From Sycobia sp. Sy_11 (Eukaryota > Arthropoda > Insecta > Hymenoptera > Epichrysomallidae): 64,000 nt of DNA. Positions 1 to 11,640 of this stretch are shown here, piece by piece. The position numbers and the translations under genes were made by a program. Below the pieces are notes generated by a model, which was not told the origin of the DNA, made no database searches, and saw only the letters and a program-made list of their open reading frames with translations. How positions within the stretch are numbered: the first letter of the stretch is position 1; every line of letters starts with the position of its first letter. The stretch is from NCBI GenBank assembly GCA_018907035.1, contig JACCIC010000179.1:580001-644000 (forward strand). Direction: 5' to 3'.

Positions 1-3000
1 TTGGTCCATCACTAAAAATTTTCGATCTTATTCAGCAACTTAAAATTAAAGTAAACCCCGCTCAGGAAAGGCTAAAACTCGGACTCAAAAAATTGTTATA
101 ACACAATCAACAGTACTTAGTATAACAATTTATTAATATCAGAACTGCGAACCAAAAATATATTATCATTAATTTAATTTTGTTTTATAGTGAAACGTTA
201 TAACTAGAATTGTATTCTTTGATCTGTAAAAAGAATTATAAAATTCTAAAAATTCTTAAAATGTGTGAATCCGAAATCCGAAATTCAGCACTTTGATGAC
301 AAAAATAGTATATTACATTAATATTTTAGATTTATTTATATTATAAATTAGCTATGTTTTATATATCGGTTTATTGGATGAATCTAAGCATGCAAACAAG
401 AAACATTCATAAATTATAGTAAAGGTATAGGTTAGTCTTAAAGTATTGTAAAACATATTTTAAAAATATATATTTATATTTTCTTTACTTTCTTTAAAAA
501 TGATCGACAATGAAATAAAAATATCATTAACTCAGTTTATTGAATCAATTAAGTTTAAATAAGATTTTGATACTTTATGAATTTATTTCTTATTTTTTAA
601 TAAAATTATTATTTACTAAAATCAAAACAACGGCTAGCAAATATAAAGAAAATTTTTGTATCATCTTTAATTTCTTCAATTTCTTAAAAAAATTATAAAA
701 TCTTAATAGATATGCTACTATTAATATTTTATAATTATTTAATTTAGAATATAAGCTTCCCTGATAATTTATTATAAAAAATTTGTACGTAAATTTACTT
801 TACTATTTATGTTTGGTTTGTAGTTCTGTTATAAACTTTCACAGAAGTGAAATGATATTTAGATAAAATATGGATTTACAATGAGGGCTTTCTAATCATT
901 TTATTCTTAAATATTTGTGTTAGATTAATTCATTAGTATTAATTACGAATAAGTGAAAGATTTGGCAATTATTGTTCAATATGCATCGACAATTGCTTAT
1001 TAAAATTCAATCGCAAATATGCAAATAAAATAACTATGAACAAATGATACTTTTTTTGTTTATGTTTAGAGTACTTAGTAAGAAAAATTATTTCTGGGAA
1101 AAAATTTATAGTGCAATACACAGAGATTTCGAATGATGAAACATTATTAACCAATCACTTGACAATCTATAAATGCTCTTATGTTATTTATCATTGACGT
1201 TAATTATAGAAAAGTAATTTACTGGATGCATTAAAGATAAGAATACAAATGTTTCTTGTGACATTATTATTACTCTTTTATATCAAAGCCATTATATGTA
1301 AATCCATATGCCAGATTTAATCAAATAATACAGTATGTACACAAACTATTTATTAGAAATAAAAGATTTATTCCTCAGGCATTGAAGTTAAAAATCTAGC
1401 TACGACGAAATATGAAAAGAATTAGAAGGAATTGCAAAAAAATGTGCTAAATGCCTACGCAAATATACATATTTAATGATCAATTACATATTCTGTGCAA
1501 ATGCATAGGCGACAATTTATGTAAATCTAGCTCTAGAATAAGTGTAAATATTACATTTAGTAATGGTAAATGTCTTTTGACATTGTAAATATCAATATTA
1601 CTAGTTTTAAATCCATTTATTTCGAATTTAATAAAGTTATTGCAGAAACGGAAGTAGATTTAATAGGACTGCAGAATTTAGTGATATTTGACATGTTAAA
1701 TAACAGCGCCGTTATTAAAATAAAAAAAAATTGGTCAAATGTTTTTTAAATTTTCTGTGCTGATTCGAATGACAAATATTAATTTTTTTCTACATAAAAT
1801 AATTCAATTACTATCAAAATTCTTAATTGTACAGAATTGATAAAATAAAGATTTGATACTTTATTTGCAATTACAGTTAAAAATATATTATAGAATTATT
1901 GTATATTATATAATAAATTTGATTTTTATGAGACATTGGTACACATTAATTGTAACTGTAATGTATTTAAAGTATTGAAGAATATAAAAAAGAAATTTCT
2001 TCATATTACTCAAATAAGAATTTTGACAATACAGTCCACATTTAAATATTTTATGTAGCAGGTGATATTTTACATTAGACATGTCTTATATATACAACAA
2101 GATCTGAATAGTTATGAAATTCAAAAACATTTTAATCTTGTTATACATATATATATTTTATTATATATTACCAATATATAATAAAATTTCTGTAATGGTT
2201 TCAAAAAGTGAACTTCAGTTTAGCAAATACATATGTTCTATTCTAAAGTCGATAACTTCGGTTTATATGCTCATTTTTTCAGTACATAAAATTTACCGTG
2301 AGTTTAATATTATGTTAAATTTGTGTACATATAGTGTGTATGAGCTCTGAAACTCAAATTCTTGTACAATATAATCTCGGTTATTGTTGCACGAAATATT
2401 AAGATTAATATCAAGGAAGATATATCACTTAATTATATAAAATTATCAAGAGCATTAATAATAATTTATATAAATAAGGTAAAAATAATTCATAAAGAAT
2501 TACATCATGTAGAAGAATTTTTTATTTTTAAATAATTCAAATTTAATTTACTTAATTTCGCGATGAAAATATATAAATTTTAAATCTTGTTGAAATTGAA
2601 AAAATTTAAGGAACACTCAATTCCGCAAGTGTAAATCTTCCTTTAATCATAAAGTTTATGAAGCTCAGTTAATTCCCTAAGCGAACAGTGAGCTTTGCTG
2701 TGTAATTCACCAAAGAAACCAAAAACCACTTGTTTAACAAATCTCTTCCTTACAATCCTACAGTTTGGCTTTCAGAGCAATTGCGAACTTAAACGTAAAT
2801 CAATCTAAATAGTTACTAAGTTAGTTCTCCATAATGCTAAGCATGGGATTCAATATTGTAAAGAAAGAATGAATCAGCACCTTATAAAAAAAAATGTCAT
2901 ATTGAAAAATCACAAAACTGTAAAAAGCATAGGATCTCATGTTATAGCATATATTTTATGATAAACTATATTATCCAAGAATAGTGATCACACAATTTTT

Positions 3001-4250
3001 ATTTCTTGAAGCGTTTCTGACTTCGTATTTGTAATTTAATATATAATATTTTGTCTGTAAAACAAAAGAAAACAATGATCTGTGCGATATTTTCTAATAC
3101 TGTATTTCAAGTCGATAAATATATCGAGCTTCTTCACATGAGTGACATTTAATTTTCCAAGAATATAACTAAGTGAGAAACAAATAGAATAAGAAAGAGA
3201 ATAGAAAAAAAAACAAATTGATTGGTTAAAAGTAATTGTTTTATACGCATAATGTAAAGAAATTTGCAAATAATAAGGTCTTATTGTTGCAACTGATGTT
3301 CAAGATTTCAATTCCTTCATCATTTCCATTTACCATAATTTCTTTTTATTTTAACTATATTGAAATTGTAAACACATAGTCCATAGTCAAATTCCAATCG
3401 GTAAAAATATTCAGATAAATACCAAGTGTAATAATATTTTTACTACTCTCTACATTTCTCTCTAAACTACGTACTGGCCAGTAAGCTAATAAGTGATGAA
3501 TCATACATATACTGAAATAAATCAATTTTTTTAATACATATTGTAGAAACTTTATTAATAGTTATACTTTAAATTGCTTTTCAATGCTTATATCAACTAT
3601 ATACATATTTTACTTTTGAAACAAATAAGTTTTTCAACTCAAAGGCAAAGAGATCATAGAGATTCAACACAAGAGTCAAAGAGATGCTATAAGAATAAAT
3701 GTTCTTGCTTGCTTAATATGACTTAATATAAGCTAAAATAATATTTGATAATATTTAAAAATTTATATAATCTTTTTAATTAATTTATTACTTAAATTTA
3801 TTCAGTTAAATTTTTTTTAAGTCATCAATATTATTTTTGTTTTCTAGAACTAACAGATTTAACATTAAATCACGAAAATATTTCAATTTCTAACACGAAT
3901 GATCAATTTTATTTTAACTATTCGATATGGTTTATCATTTAAAATATCAATCAAAACTAAAAATAGTACTATTATTACTTATAATTCTTTTTATTTATTG
4001 AGATCATCAGTTTCCATTTAAACCAAGGTATAAACATGAAAAAAAAAGATGAAATGTTAAATCTAAAAATATTCACTATGTAATAACTATATTATATTCC
4101 AAACGAATTTGGATAACAATTCAACAAATAACTTGACGGTTGATTCTTTTTCCAAATTTTATATAATTTTGTTCGTTACAAAACATGTAAAACTCGTTTC
4201 ATATAATTTTCCAGTAATGTGAGTTATGCTCAAACCACTTTAAATTCATA
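1..4250. other. AT-rich non-coding region
   Basis: This stretch is strongly AT-rich and has almost no long microsatellite. The open frames in it are short, lack recognisable domains and are typical of chance frames in AT-rich DNA. I see no RNA gene or intact mobile element. It contrasts with the repeat-dense DNA that begins near 8.1 kb. Confidence 0.6.
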
Positions 4251-4341
4251 ATAATTTGGCCTATTTTTTTTTTTTTTTTTTTTTTTATTGAGCTTACCCA
4301 AGCCTATAAAAAGACTTATACAGCTATAATTTGGCCTATTT
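4251..4341 (-). mobile_element. 5'-truncated non-LTR retroelement insertion with perfect TSD
   Basis: A 16-bp direct repeat, ataatttggcctattt, occurs at 4251-4266 and again, identically, at 4326-4341. The inserted DNA between the copies starts with a T run (4264-4286, overlapping the repeat edge), followed by about 39 bp. On the minus strand it reads as a short body ending in AATAAA and a poly(A) tail. That is the structure left by target-primed reverse transcription of a LINE or SINE truncated almost to its 3' end. The family cannot be named from 39 bp. The duplication and tail are seen directly; the mechanism is established for non-LTR elements. Confidence 0.8.
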
Positions 4342-4634
4342 ATTTTTGTATGATAATTTTAAGAATTGATTTTATGAACATTTCTTTCATATTTATAAAT
4401 GAAAAAAAACAAAAATCTAAACGCATTTAGTGTCTATTTCATCAATAACACAAAAAAATGCACATTTAATTTTAAGGCTTATAGCTGTGCCAATAGTTAT
4501 TCAGAAATATGTAGGTATGTTGAAAATATATTTTTTTTTATCTATCGGCGATGGTTGATTGAATACAGAAATGTTCGATTTTTCAATAAAAAAAAAAAAA
4601 GAACATTAATTATAACACATTGTAAATATTTAGA
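4342..4634. other. AT-rich spacer, no feature seen
   Basis: Low-complexity AT-rich DNA with several A runs. A frame begins here (ATG at 4399) and runs to 4746, but its first two thirds have the amino-acid bias of translated AT-rich DNA (K, N, F, I, Y) and I do not treat it as coding. Confidence 0.5.
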
Positions 4635-4746
4635 GTTGAAAACCTCCTACGTATACAGGGGCTACAAGGGTATCGAGGGTATGCAAACTCCATATCCCCA
4701 ACGAATCACTGAGTATGCGGAATCCCATTTGAAGAAATTAAAATAA
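4635..4746 (+). pseudogene. Coding-like C-terminal tail (unrecognised)
   Basis: This frame is open to a TAA at 4744-4746 and ends with a protein-like tail: a Tyr/Gly-rich piece (YVYRGYKGIEG), then MQTPYPQRITEYAESHLKKL. The DNA is clearly more GC-rich than the flanks, and the residue composition shifts away from the K/N/F/I bias just upstream. A possible splice acceptor (atatttag at about 4627-4634) precedes it. It could be a last exon of a host gene, a gene relic, or a chance frame. No upstream exon can be assigned, and I do not recognise the family. Function is unknown. Confidence 0.25.
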
Positions 4747-5124
4747 ATAAAAATACCATACGGCAAATCGCGTTAAACCTGAATAAATCTTAAGGGGATG
4801 CTCAAGAACTCGCGACAATTCGTAGTAAAATGGTCTCATCGGCTCGCGTCGTCGCATTTTGCAACTTTCGGATCGAATTCGCGTTTAGCACAAAGTAACT
4901 GGTAAATAATAATCCATTCTTTTGTGTTAATGATGGATAGCTCGTTTAACAGGTTTTTCACCTCGCTATTGCTTTAAATATATATAAAATGAATATTTAA
5001 TATTATTTAATCTCTTATTTTAGTACATAAAATGTATAAATATCAAGAAATACATTTTCAAAATAACGTACAAAATACAAGTAATGCGAGAATCGAGCAT
5101 GTATGTATGTAAGCAAAATTTACA

Positions 5125-5491
5125 CAGGGGCGGGGAATTGCAAGAGTGCGCGGTATATGCATTCACGCATGGTTCCTGCACATATGTGCGGGAAGATACA
5201 AATTGGAAATATCGATTTTACATTGATTACATCGCGTATTATGTATACTAATTATACAGGATGTAACCATCTGTATAATCATGGTTTTCTGTCAAAATTT
5301 CACTGTTTATTCGCGGCAATTACGAAAATCGCACGTGCGTGTAATAATCGATCGTCCCTCTATCGAATTTCATCTTATTTTATCCGTTATAATCAACACG
5401 AACGAGAGGTGAAATGAGTATTTTACCCCATATATATATAGGCGATTTACACCTGCGCGACTCCGTTCGCCCATCAGTGTTGACGCCCCTG
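5125..5491. mobile_element. Candidate hAT-type MITE
   Basis: The segment starts with CAGGGGCG at 5125-5132 and ends with CGCCCCTG at 5484-5491, an 8-bp perfect terminal inverted repeat of the CAGGG(G) type typical of hAT transposons. The 367-bp length fits a non-autonomous MITE. The 8-bp flanks, aatttaca and taaataca, agree at only 5 of 8 positions, so the expected target-site duplication is degraded or absent. The interior frame (5103-5417) crosses the left terminus and shows no transposase motif. The short inverted repeat and imperfect duplication keep this tentative. Confidence 0.4.
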
Positions 5492-8117
5492 TAAATACAG
5501 TCTTCTAAACCATTTTTACTCGCTAAAATAAAAGGTTGTGTTTTTTTGTACAATGAAATTTCACGATATTTATTGAAAAAAAAAACTTGTATTTTTCATA
5601 AGGAATAATTTAATGTATGCATAGTAAGTATTTCATTCTTTTAATTAGTACAATAGCAGTAATCTTCGGATACATTACATATCGTATAGGAAGTGCGGAC
5701 CTAATGAAGCTCCTTTGCCAATGCACTTTACGAAAAATATGTAAGAGCCAAAAAATTTTTAGAATGTAATTCTTTATCGAAAGGGATTACATAGCGGGTT
5801 TTTGTTAATTCTGCGCGATATCTCATATCATATTTCATGATATAATAAGTTATTATGGTCTAAAAATACATATTTGAAAATAAGTAAAACCTAGCGTACA
5901 CATACACATGTCTATGAATTTATTAAATACTTTCAATTAAACCTATCTATTAATGATGTTAGCACATTCTTCCTAAAATTACCAGAGGATTCTTACAGCT
6001 GGGTTTTGTCTGATTTCAAAGTAATTTAATAAATATATTTAACTCAAAACCAAGGCATAACACTTACTAAGTGCAAGCTTCTATTAACCAGATAATAATC
6101 AGATAATAACAATTATAAAAGTGTATTAAACATTACGTATAAATGCTTATCTCAAGAGTTCAGAAAAAATAAAATGGTCATTCATTTGCCTTAGCTTATC
6201 TTCAATCATAATTTATCTTATTTTATTTCAGTTAAAAAATTTGATTTTCTCTTGAAATTTTTATCATGCCTCGTTAATATTATGTAAGAAAAATTTCATT
6301 CATTTAAACAGTTATTTTCGTTAAAAATTGTAAAAAATCCATTTTACTCAAAGACTCGTCCCACATCACATTCCTATACTAGACTATCTGAATGTTGATG
6401 TATTGCCAAAACTATATAAACTTTGCAATATACGCAAAAATGCGGAAGTACACTATACACTTCTATTAAATTTAAAGAGTGAACGAATTATGGAACGTAA
6501 AAAGCCAATTTCCTAAACTCCTCAATAAATCTTTTTCATCAGTCTTGTAGTCCTATTATGACGACAGTCAGACCCTCAGGTTACGTACAGCTCATAAAAA
6601 TTTTGTATTTCTGATCTTACGGAGTAAGACCGATCATGAAAATATTTATTAATTAAAAAAAAAAAACAGTCGACGTAAGTATTGTTTAATTATTAAACTC
6701 TTAAAAACATGTTTGCAATCCTTTGAACTGCCCAAAATGTTTACACGCGAAAATCTGCTACGTACCAATATCGTGTTCATTTATAATAATTTTATAAGAT
6801 ACTGTCTTTGCAATTATTGAATTTTACACATACTGTGGCGTGGAATATTAGGAAGTAAAATATCAAACTCGAGAAATACTTTATAAAATGAATTTATTTA
6901 ACAAGAGGAAGGAAGGTCTGTTCACGAGGACGAGCGTCAAAAGACAAAGTAAAAATCAAGAGTACTGAAACCCTGCGTTATTATATCAAACCAATCTAAA
7001 AATCCGGATATCTAAACAATAAACGCATAAATTTTTTCTACGCAGAAGTATGAAAAAGAATCGAAACGCCGGCAAATAAGGAAACATCTGCGACGCACAT
7101 TATTACAAGGAGTGGCGACGCAGACCGTAGTCCAACCGACCGGACTCAGTTTACAATCCTATAAGAGATTATGGCTGTTTGTTTCTCAAGTGGTTTTTTG
7201 ATGCATTATTTAGACAAGGCTTAAATAATTCAACAGCAATATATTCCATTATGGCTATCTATTCGCAAAAAGCATAAAAAAGATACTGACGGAAAACAAC
7301 TGATAATTGCCCAATATGTGAAATGTCAACGTGGGGCAGTGATGGTGACCTTCACAATTTTCATAAGAGCAGATCAATTCATCTTCTTTATTTCATTTGG
7401 AGAATCCATTTTTAGAAAAGCGTCGTCCTGATCATATGAACTTATTTTACATGGAAACAAAAAGGTGCGTCGAAAGACGGAAAAAAAAACCAGTTAAATT
7501 CTGTCACATTGTTCACCATTTTACAATTTATTTTTAGATATTGAAGTTAACTGTGTTTGTTTTTGTTTTTACTATGTTCGAGTTTTAATTTAACTGAATC
7601 TGATATTTGAGATGCACGTTTGTTTTCATCAACGAAACATTCCATTCGTCTATACTGATAATAAGCTGATTATATATATCTGTCAGTTTCTCGAAGAGAG
7701 CGAATGGAAGTGTTGTACACAAAAATTTATTAGAAATAAGATAGGCACTTAAATTATGTGTATATAATAATTTCTATAATAGAATTTTTCAATCGAAGTC
7801 TGATTATTTCTGTCATGACTGTTTTTCTATATTATATTTTTTAAGAGTATTACTCTACCACCAAGCCCTTCGCACCTATCTGGCAATGTCGAAAGTATAT
7901 ATAGGCATGAATATTATACAATGTTTTAGTACACGATTTGAACGGCGCATATCTCGACGCGTATATTATGTAAAATATTTCTTTGTCGCGTATACATAAA
8001 AAAAAGATAAAGAGGGAGCGTTGGATTCTTCTTTCTCTTCTCGTTGTCACAGTGTGCATTCGGTGTGCATTCACATTGCACACATGCATTTATACAAAAT
8101 GCGCAACAACGAGTTTG

Positions 8118-8121
<4 letters not shown>
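5492..8121. other. AT-rich non-coding region
   Basis: No gene, RNA or clear repeat is recognised. The stretch 7080-7170 is locally GC-richer but contains no frame I can support. The sequence ends at the first long TA array of the window. Confidence 0.5.

Positions 8122-8180
<59 letters not shown>
8122..8180. repeat. (TA)n microsatellite
   Basis: An uninterrupted TA array of about 59 bp, the first of a large series that continues to 61.4 kb. Frames translated as I/Y repeats across it, on both strands, are artefacts. Confidence 0.97.
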
Positions 8181-8182
<2 letters not shown>

Positions 8183-10110
8183 TTGACTATTTTCGTATGT
8201 ATAATAATAGATACAGTTTTGGTTCTCTCTTCTTTTCTTATAAGAACTTGCGGTGCTTTTTTCTTTTTTGCACGTGCACATTATTATAGTATACATTTGT
8301 ATTTTTTTTCATTATTTTTTTATTTGTATAGTGCATAGGTAAGTATAGAACGAATATGTCATTTTTGAAAAGAAAATATTTTTGAAACGTTTCGTAAAGT
8401 ATAGTTCGAAAACTTATTGAGAAATTCGAAATTTATGGTCGATTCGATTAAAAATCTCGGACGGTCGAGCAGTTCGAGCAGTGTATAGTTCCGTGAAATT
8501 CTTACATAGCTTAAATCTATAATATGTAATAGTTAATGATACTCCATTAATCTCGGTTTTGTAAACTATACCTGGAATTTCAAAGTTTCGAATGTATCAC
8601 ATACTAGATAATCGTGTGTAGGGAAAATCTCTCTATTAAATGAAATAACAGGAATGAGGCAATTTTAAAAGCAAGAGTATACTTTCATAAATCCAAAGTG
8701 AAACTGTACAAGAATAACTCTAACAATGCTGAGGCGCTAAGTGTCTCCATTGAAGAGTTTTGGAGCTGCTGATGTTAATCTCGTTAATTCTCCTATTGGA
8801 GCACACGAATGTACCTTGTCGTCTCCTTCCATATTATAAATAAATTTGATTTTCCAAATATTGCGCGCACTATCTGATTGGCTAAAACAGAAAGGGTGAA
8901 GCGAACAAGCTTAGAGTATATATATATCGTTGAATCGACGCGGAGACGAACTCGTCGACGGTTTAAGGTTTTCATTCCCGGGAAATTACGTTTAATCGCA
9001 GCTATTTTATGCTATCGCCCCGAAACGGTTAAGCCTGTATAAATAATTTATTACATGATTTATATATTATATAAGTATTATACGGTAGTGTATAAGGCCC
9101 TTGTCTTGCCGAGAATATATTTCGAAAATTGGAATTAAAATGTTACAGTTCGTTGGGATGTGAGTATAATTTATGATTAACAAATTTTCTATTGGTAAAA
9201 AAAATAAATTAACAGTATATAGAAATAGACGTTTTATGTCAATAATTTAAAAAAAATTTATAAGCTTAATTAGAATATTTCAAGACAATGAATAAAAATG
9301 TTATTCGTCGTTCAATAAGAAGCTGCTATTACAAAACTGGAGAAGGCTCTCATGGATATATTATGGAATTATATATTTTATAAATTTAATGTTACTTTTC
9401 AATACAATTTTTAAATGGATCTGAAAAGTTGAAAATTCAAACATTTTAGATTATAAAAGATCAATTTTACATATGGAATGCGAAAGACCCCGAGGGGTGA
9501 AGCTTGTAGTTACATTATTAATTTATTTAGATTTTTAATAATTAAAAAAGTATTGTTTATGTTAGTTAACGTCACTCTATTTATGCTCCCAACTCCTCGA
9601 AGAGAAATTATTTCAGGCATGCCAGGAATAAAACTCAAGTGCGAATCAGGACTTGTACATGCTGTCTGTACATCCGACTTACAGTGCCTCTACCGACAAT
9701 CAGTGTACTATAAACTATTTGCTTTTAACAGTTTTAATATGAATATGAAATTTTCATATTAATATTTAATATGAATATATTATATTTTATTGTGAATATT
9801 TAATATGAATATATAATTTTTTATTGTGTATGTATTAAAAAATATTACATAAATATAATATTTGGTAATTGATATTTATTTAGGAATATTAAATATTATT
9901 ACATAGAAAAAACTATAACTTACCTATATAAAAAAAATTTTTATTCGTCTTCATTACTTGATTATTTATATTATGCATATGTAACTGTATCGAGAACTGT
10001 ATTGAACATAAGAAATCCAGGTTAGGTTATTTTGTAAAAATAGGCTGCTTGTTCTGCGCCTGTATGACTGTTCAAGCGAACCTAGACAGCTTGTACAGGT
10101 CCTGAACCGT
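8181..10110. other. AT-rich non-coding region with a 34-bp tandem duplication
   Basis: No gene is recognised. Within it, 9761-9794 and 9795-9828 are two adjacent 34-bp units differing at two positions. They are immediately preceded by a perfect palindrome with a 1-nt centre (9743-9761). The tandem and the palindrome may be remnants of a small AT-rich element. Confidence 0.5.
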
Positions 10111-10124
10111 GCATAGGCACGCCC
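10106..10124 (-). mobile_element. hAT-like terminal sequence
   Basis: The sequence ending CACGCCCCTG at 10124 reads on the minus strand as CAGGGGCGTGCC, a typical hAT-type terminus. It is directly followed by a short inverted sequence (cagggcgtg), making a hairpin. No partner terminus was identified, so this is an element fragment at best. Confidence 0.3.
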
Positions 10125-10842
10125 CTGATGCAGGGCGTGTGAGGCCCTGATTCGAGCGCTCGATAGATTTTTAATCGGATACTGATGCTAATCATCAACT
10201 GCTACGCTGCTAACATCTCTGCTGTTAATCAGCATCGGAGATCTATGATGTGTTTATAAACACAGAACAAGCAAATTTTTACATCGGTACCTGTGTTAAT
10301 GAGCTGAGACATAAGATTATGTGTTTTCGGAAATGGTGAAAATAGCAAAAACTAAAATAATATACGATATATCCTATAATATTAATAATAGAATGATATC
10401 AATTTCTCCAAATATTTACAGTCTTCTCACGACAATCGTGACTAGTCCCTACAGCGAATTCTGAAACCGAGGCAGTATTTTGAGTGTTGGAAAAGAATAA
10501 AAAATGTGTATAGATTTTTTCCATGCGTGACGAAAGGTTATATTCATGCGTTAGGCTGTTTACACTATCGATAAGGAATTACTAGAACTGCTTAGTTTTT
10601 ATAAGTTTATAAGCGAATTTTCGAATACAAAAAGCGGGGAAAATGTATATGAATTTATGTAGCTTTATTTTTTATATCGTTCAGATTTTAATAGACTTTT
10701 ATTATTGATTGTAATGAATTCAATTATGTAACATTCCGGTTCCTAGAGGAAGTTTCTAGTTAAATAAGTATAGCTATTTTCACGTACGCTCTATATATTA
10801 CAATCTGAAAGGGGGATCCTGTCGTGATTTTAGCACTAGGCC

Positions 10843-10866
10843 CTCTAAAAGTTATGTCCGTCCCTG
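10843..10866 (-). mobile_element. hAT-like terminal sequence
   Basis: On the minus strand this begins CAGGGACGGACATAACTTT, resembling the ends of hAT-type non-autonomous elements. No second terminus or 8-bp target-site duplication was found by eye. Confidence 0.35.
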
Positions 10867-10879
10867 AGTCTCGAATTTC

Positions 10880-11330
10880 TTTGTTACCGTTGCTGTATAT
10901 ATGGGACCTGGTAGGGCATGGGCAAGCAATCGTTAGTGTGAGGGCAGGAGGAGAAGTATACCAAGTTTGGAAGGGAAAGAAAGGAAGTTAGGGGAAAAAG
11001 TCTGGACGCGTTCTAAATTGGCGGGGAACGCATGGCGGGAGTTGTGGAATACCAGCTGGCAGATGTTTCGCGCGCGTGCATCGTGTTGCGTCGGTTTACA
11101 CCATAGACTTATATATTAGAACCGCGCGCTTAACCGGAGGCTCTGATGTCAATATTGAAGGACAGAGATGGGTCTGCAGTGGAGTCGTGCTTTCTCTCTT
11201 GCTCCGTGGAAAGAGTGGGGAGACAGCCTAACAATGACAATGGTGTAGAATATACGAGAAACGTATATTTCTGCTGCGTAAATTTCTACTGTTACTGTTT
11301 CCCTACTTTCCTTTTACCCCATTTCTTCGC

Positions 11331-11384
<54 letters not shown>

Positions 11385-11640
11385 ACACGACTCCCTGTAT
11401 TGCTCTCTCACTCTGATTTAGGTTTCAACTCTATTCCCAGAGCGCGCGGTCTCATATATAAGCTATGGTTTACACAGAAATGCGCACGCATGGCGCACGC
11501 GTGCGCATACGAGGCGTCGAAATTCACAGACGCCACCAGAGGCGCTCCTTTGCATATATGTGATCTTACGCCGCATACGTGCGCTTAAAGCGCCAGCGTA
11601 GAACGACGAACGACATTTCAGTTTCCATTGATGTGGCGTA
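10880..11640. promoter_or_regulatory. GC-rich island, possible promoter or first-exon region
   Basis: This block is sharply richer in G, C and CpG (for example cgcgcgcgtgc around 11070) than the AT-rich DNA on either side. It contains a short ATG frame (11032-11106, 24 codons, MAGVVEYQLADVSRACIVLR then RFTP) in a fair start context (gcATGG). It also contains a longer frame from 11146 that soon runs into the GA array at 11336. Neither frame is recognisable. The island could mark an upstream promoter or an unannotated transcript start. That is inference from composition only. Confidence 0.3.
11336..11382. repeat. (GA)n microsatellite
   Basis: An uninterrupted AG/GA array of about 47 bp inside the GC-rich island. 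Arg-Glu repeats predicted across it are translation artefacts. Confidence 0.97.

Noticed and set aside
8021..8338. 105-codon frame crossing the TA array
   Set aside because: The middle is a translated TA repeat (I/Y alternation) and equivalent frames exist on the opposite strand; no domain outside the repeat.
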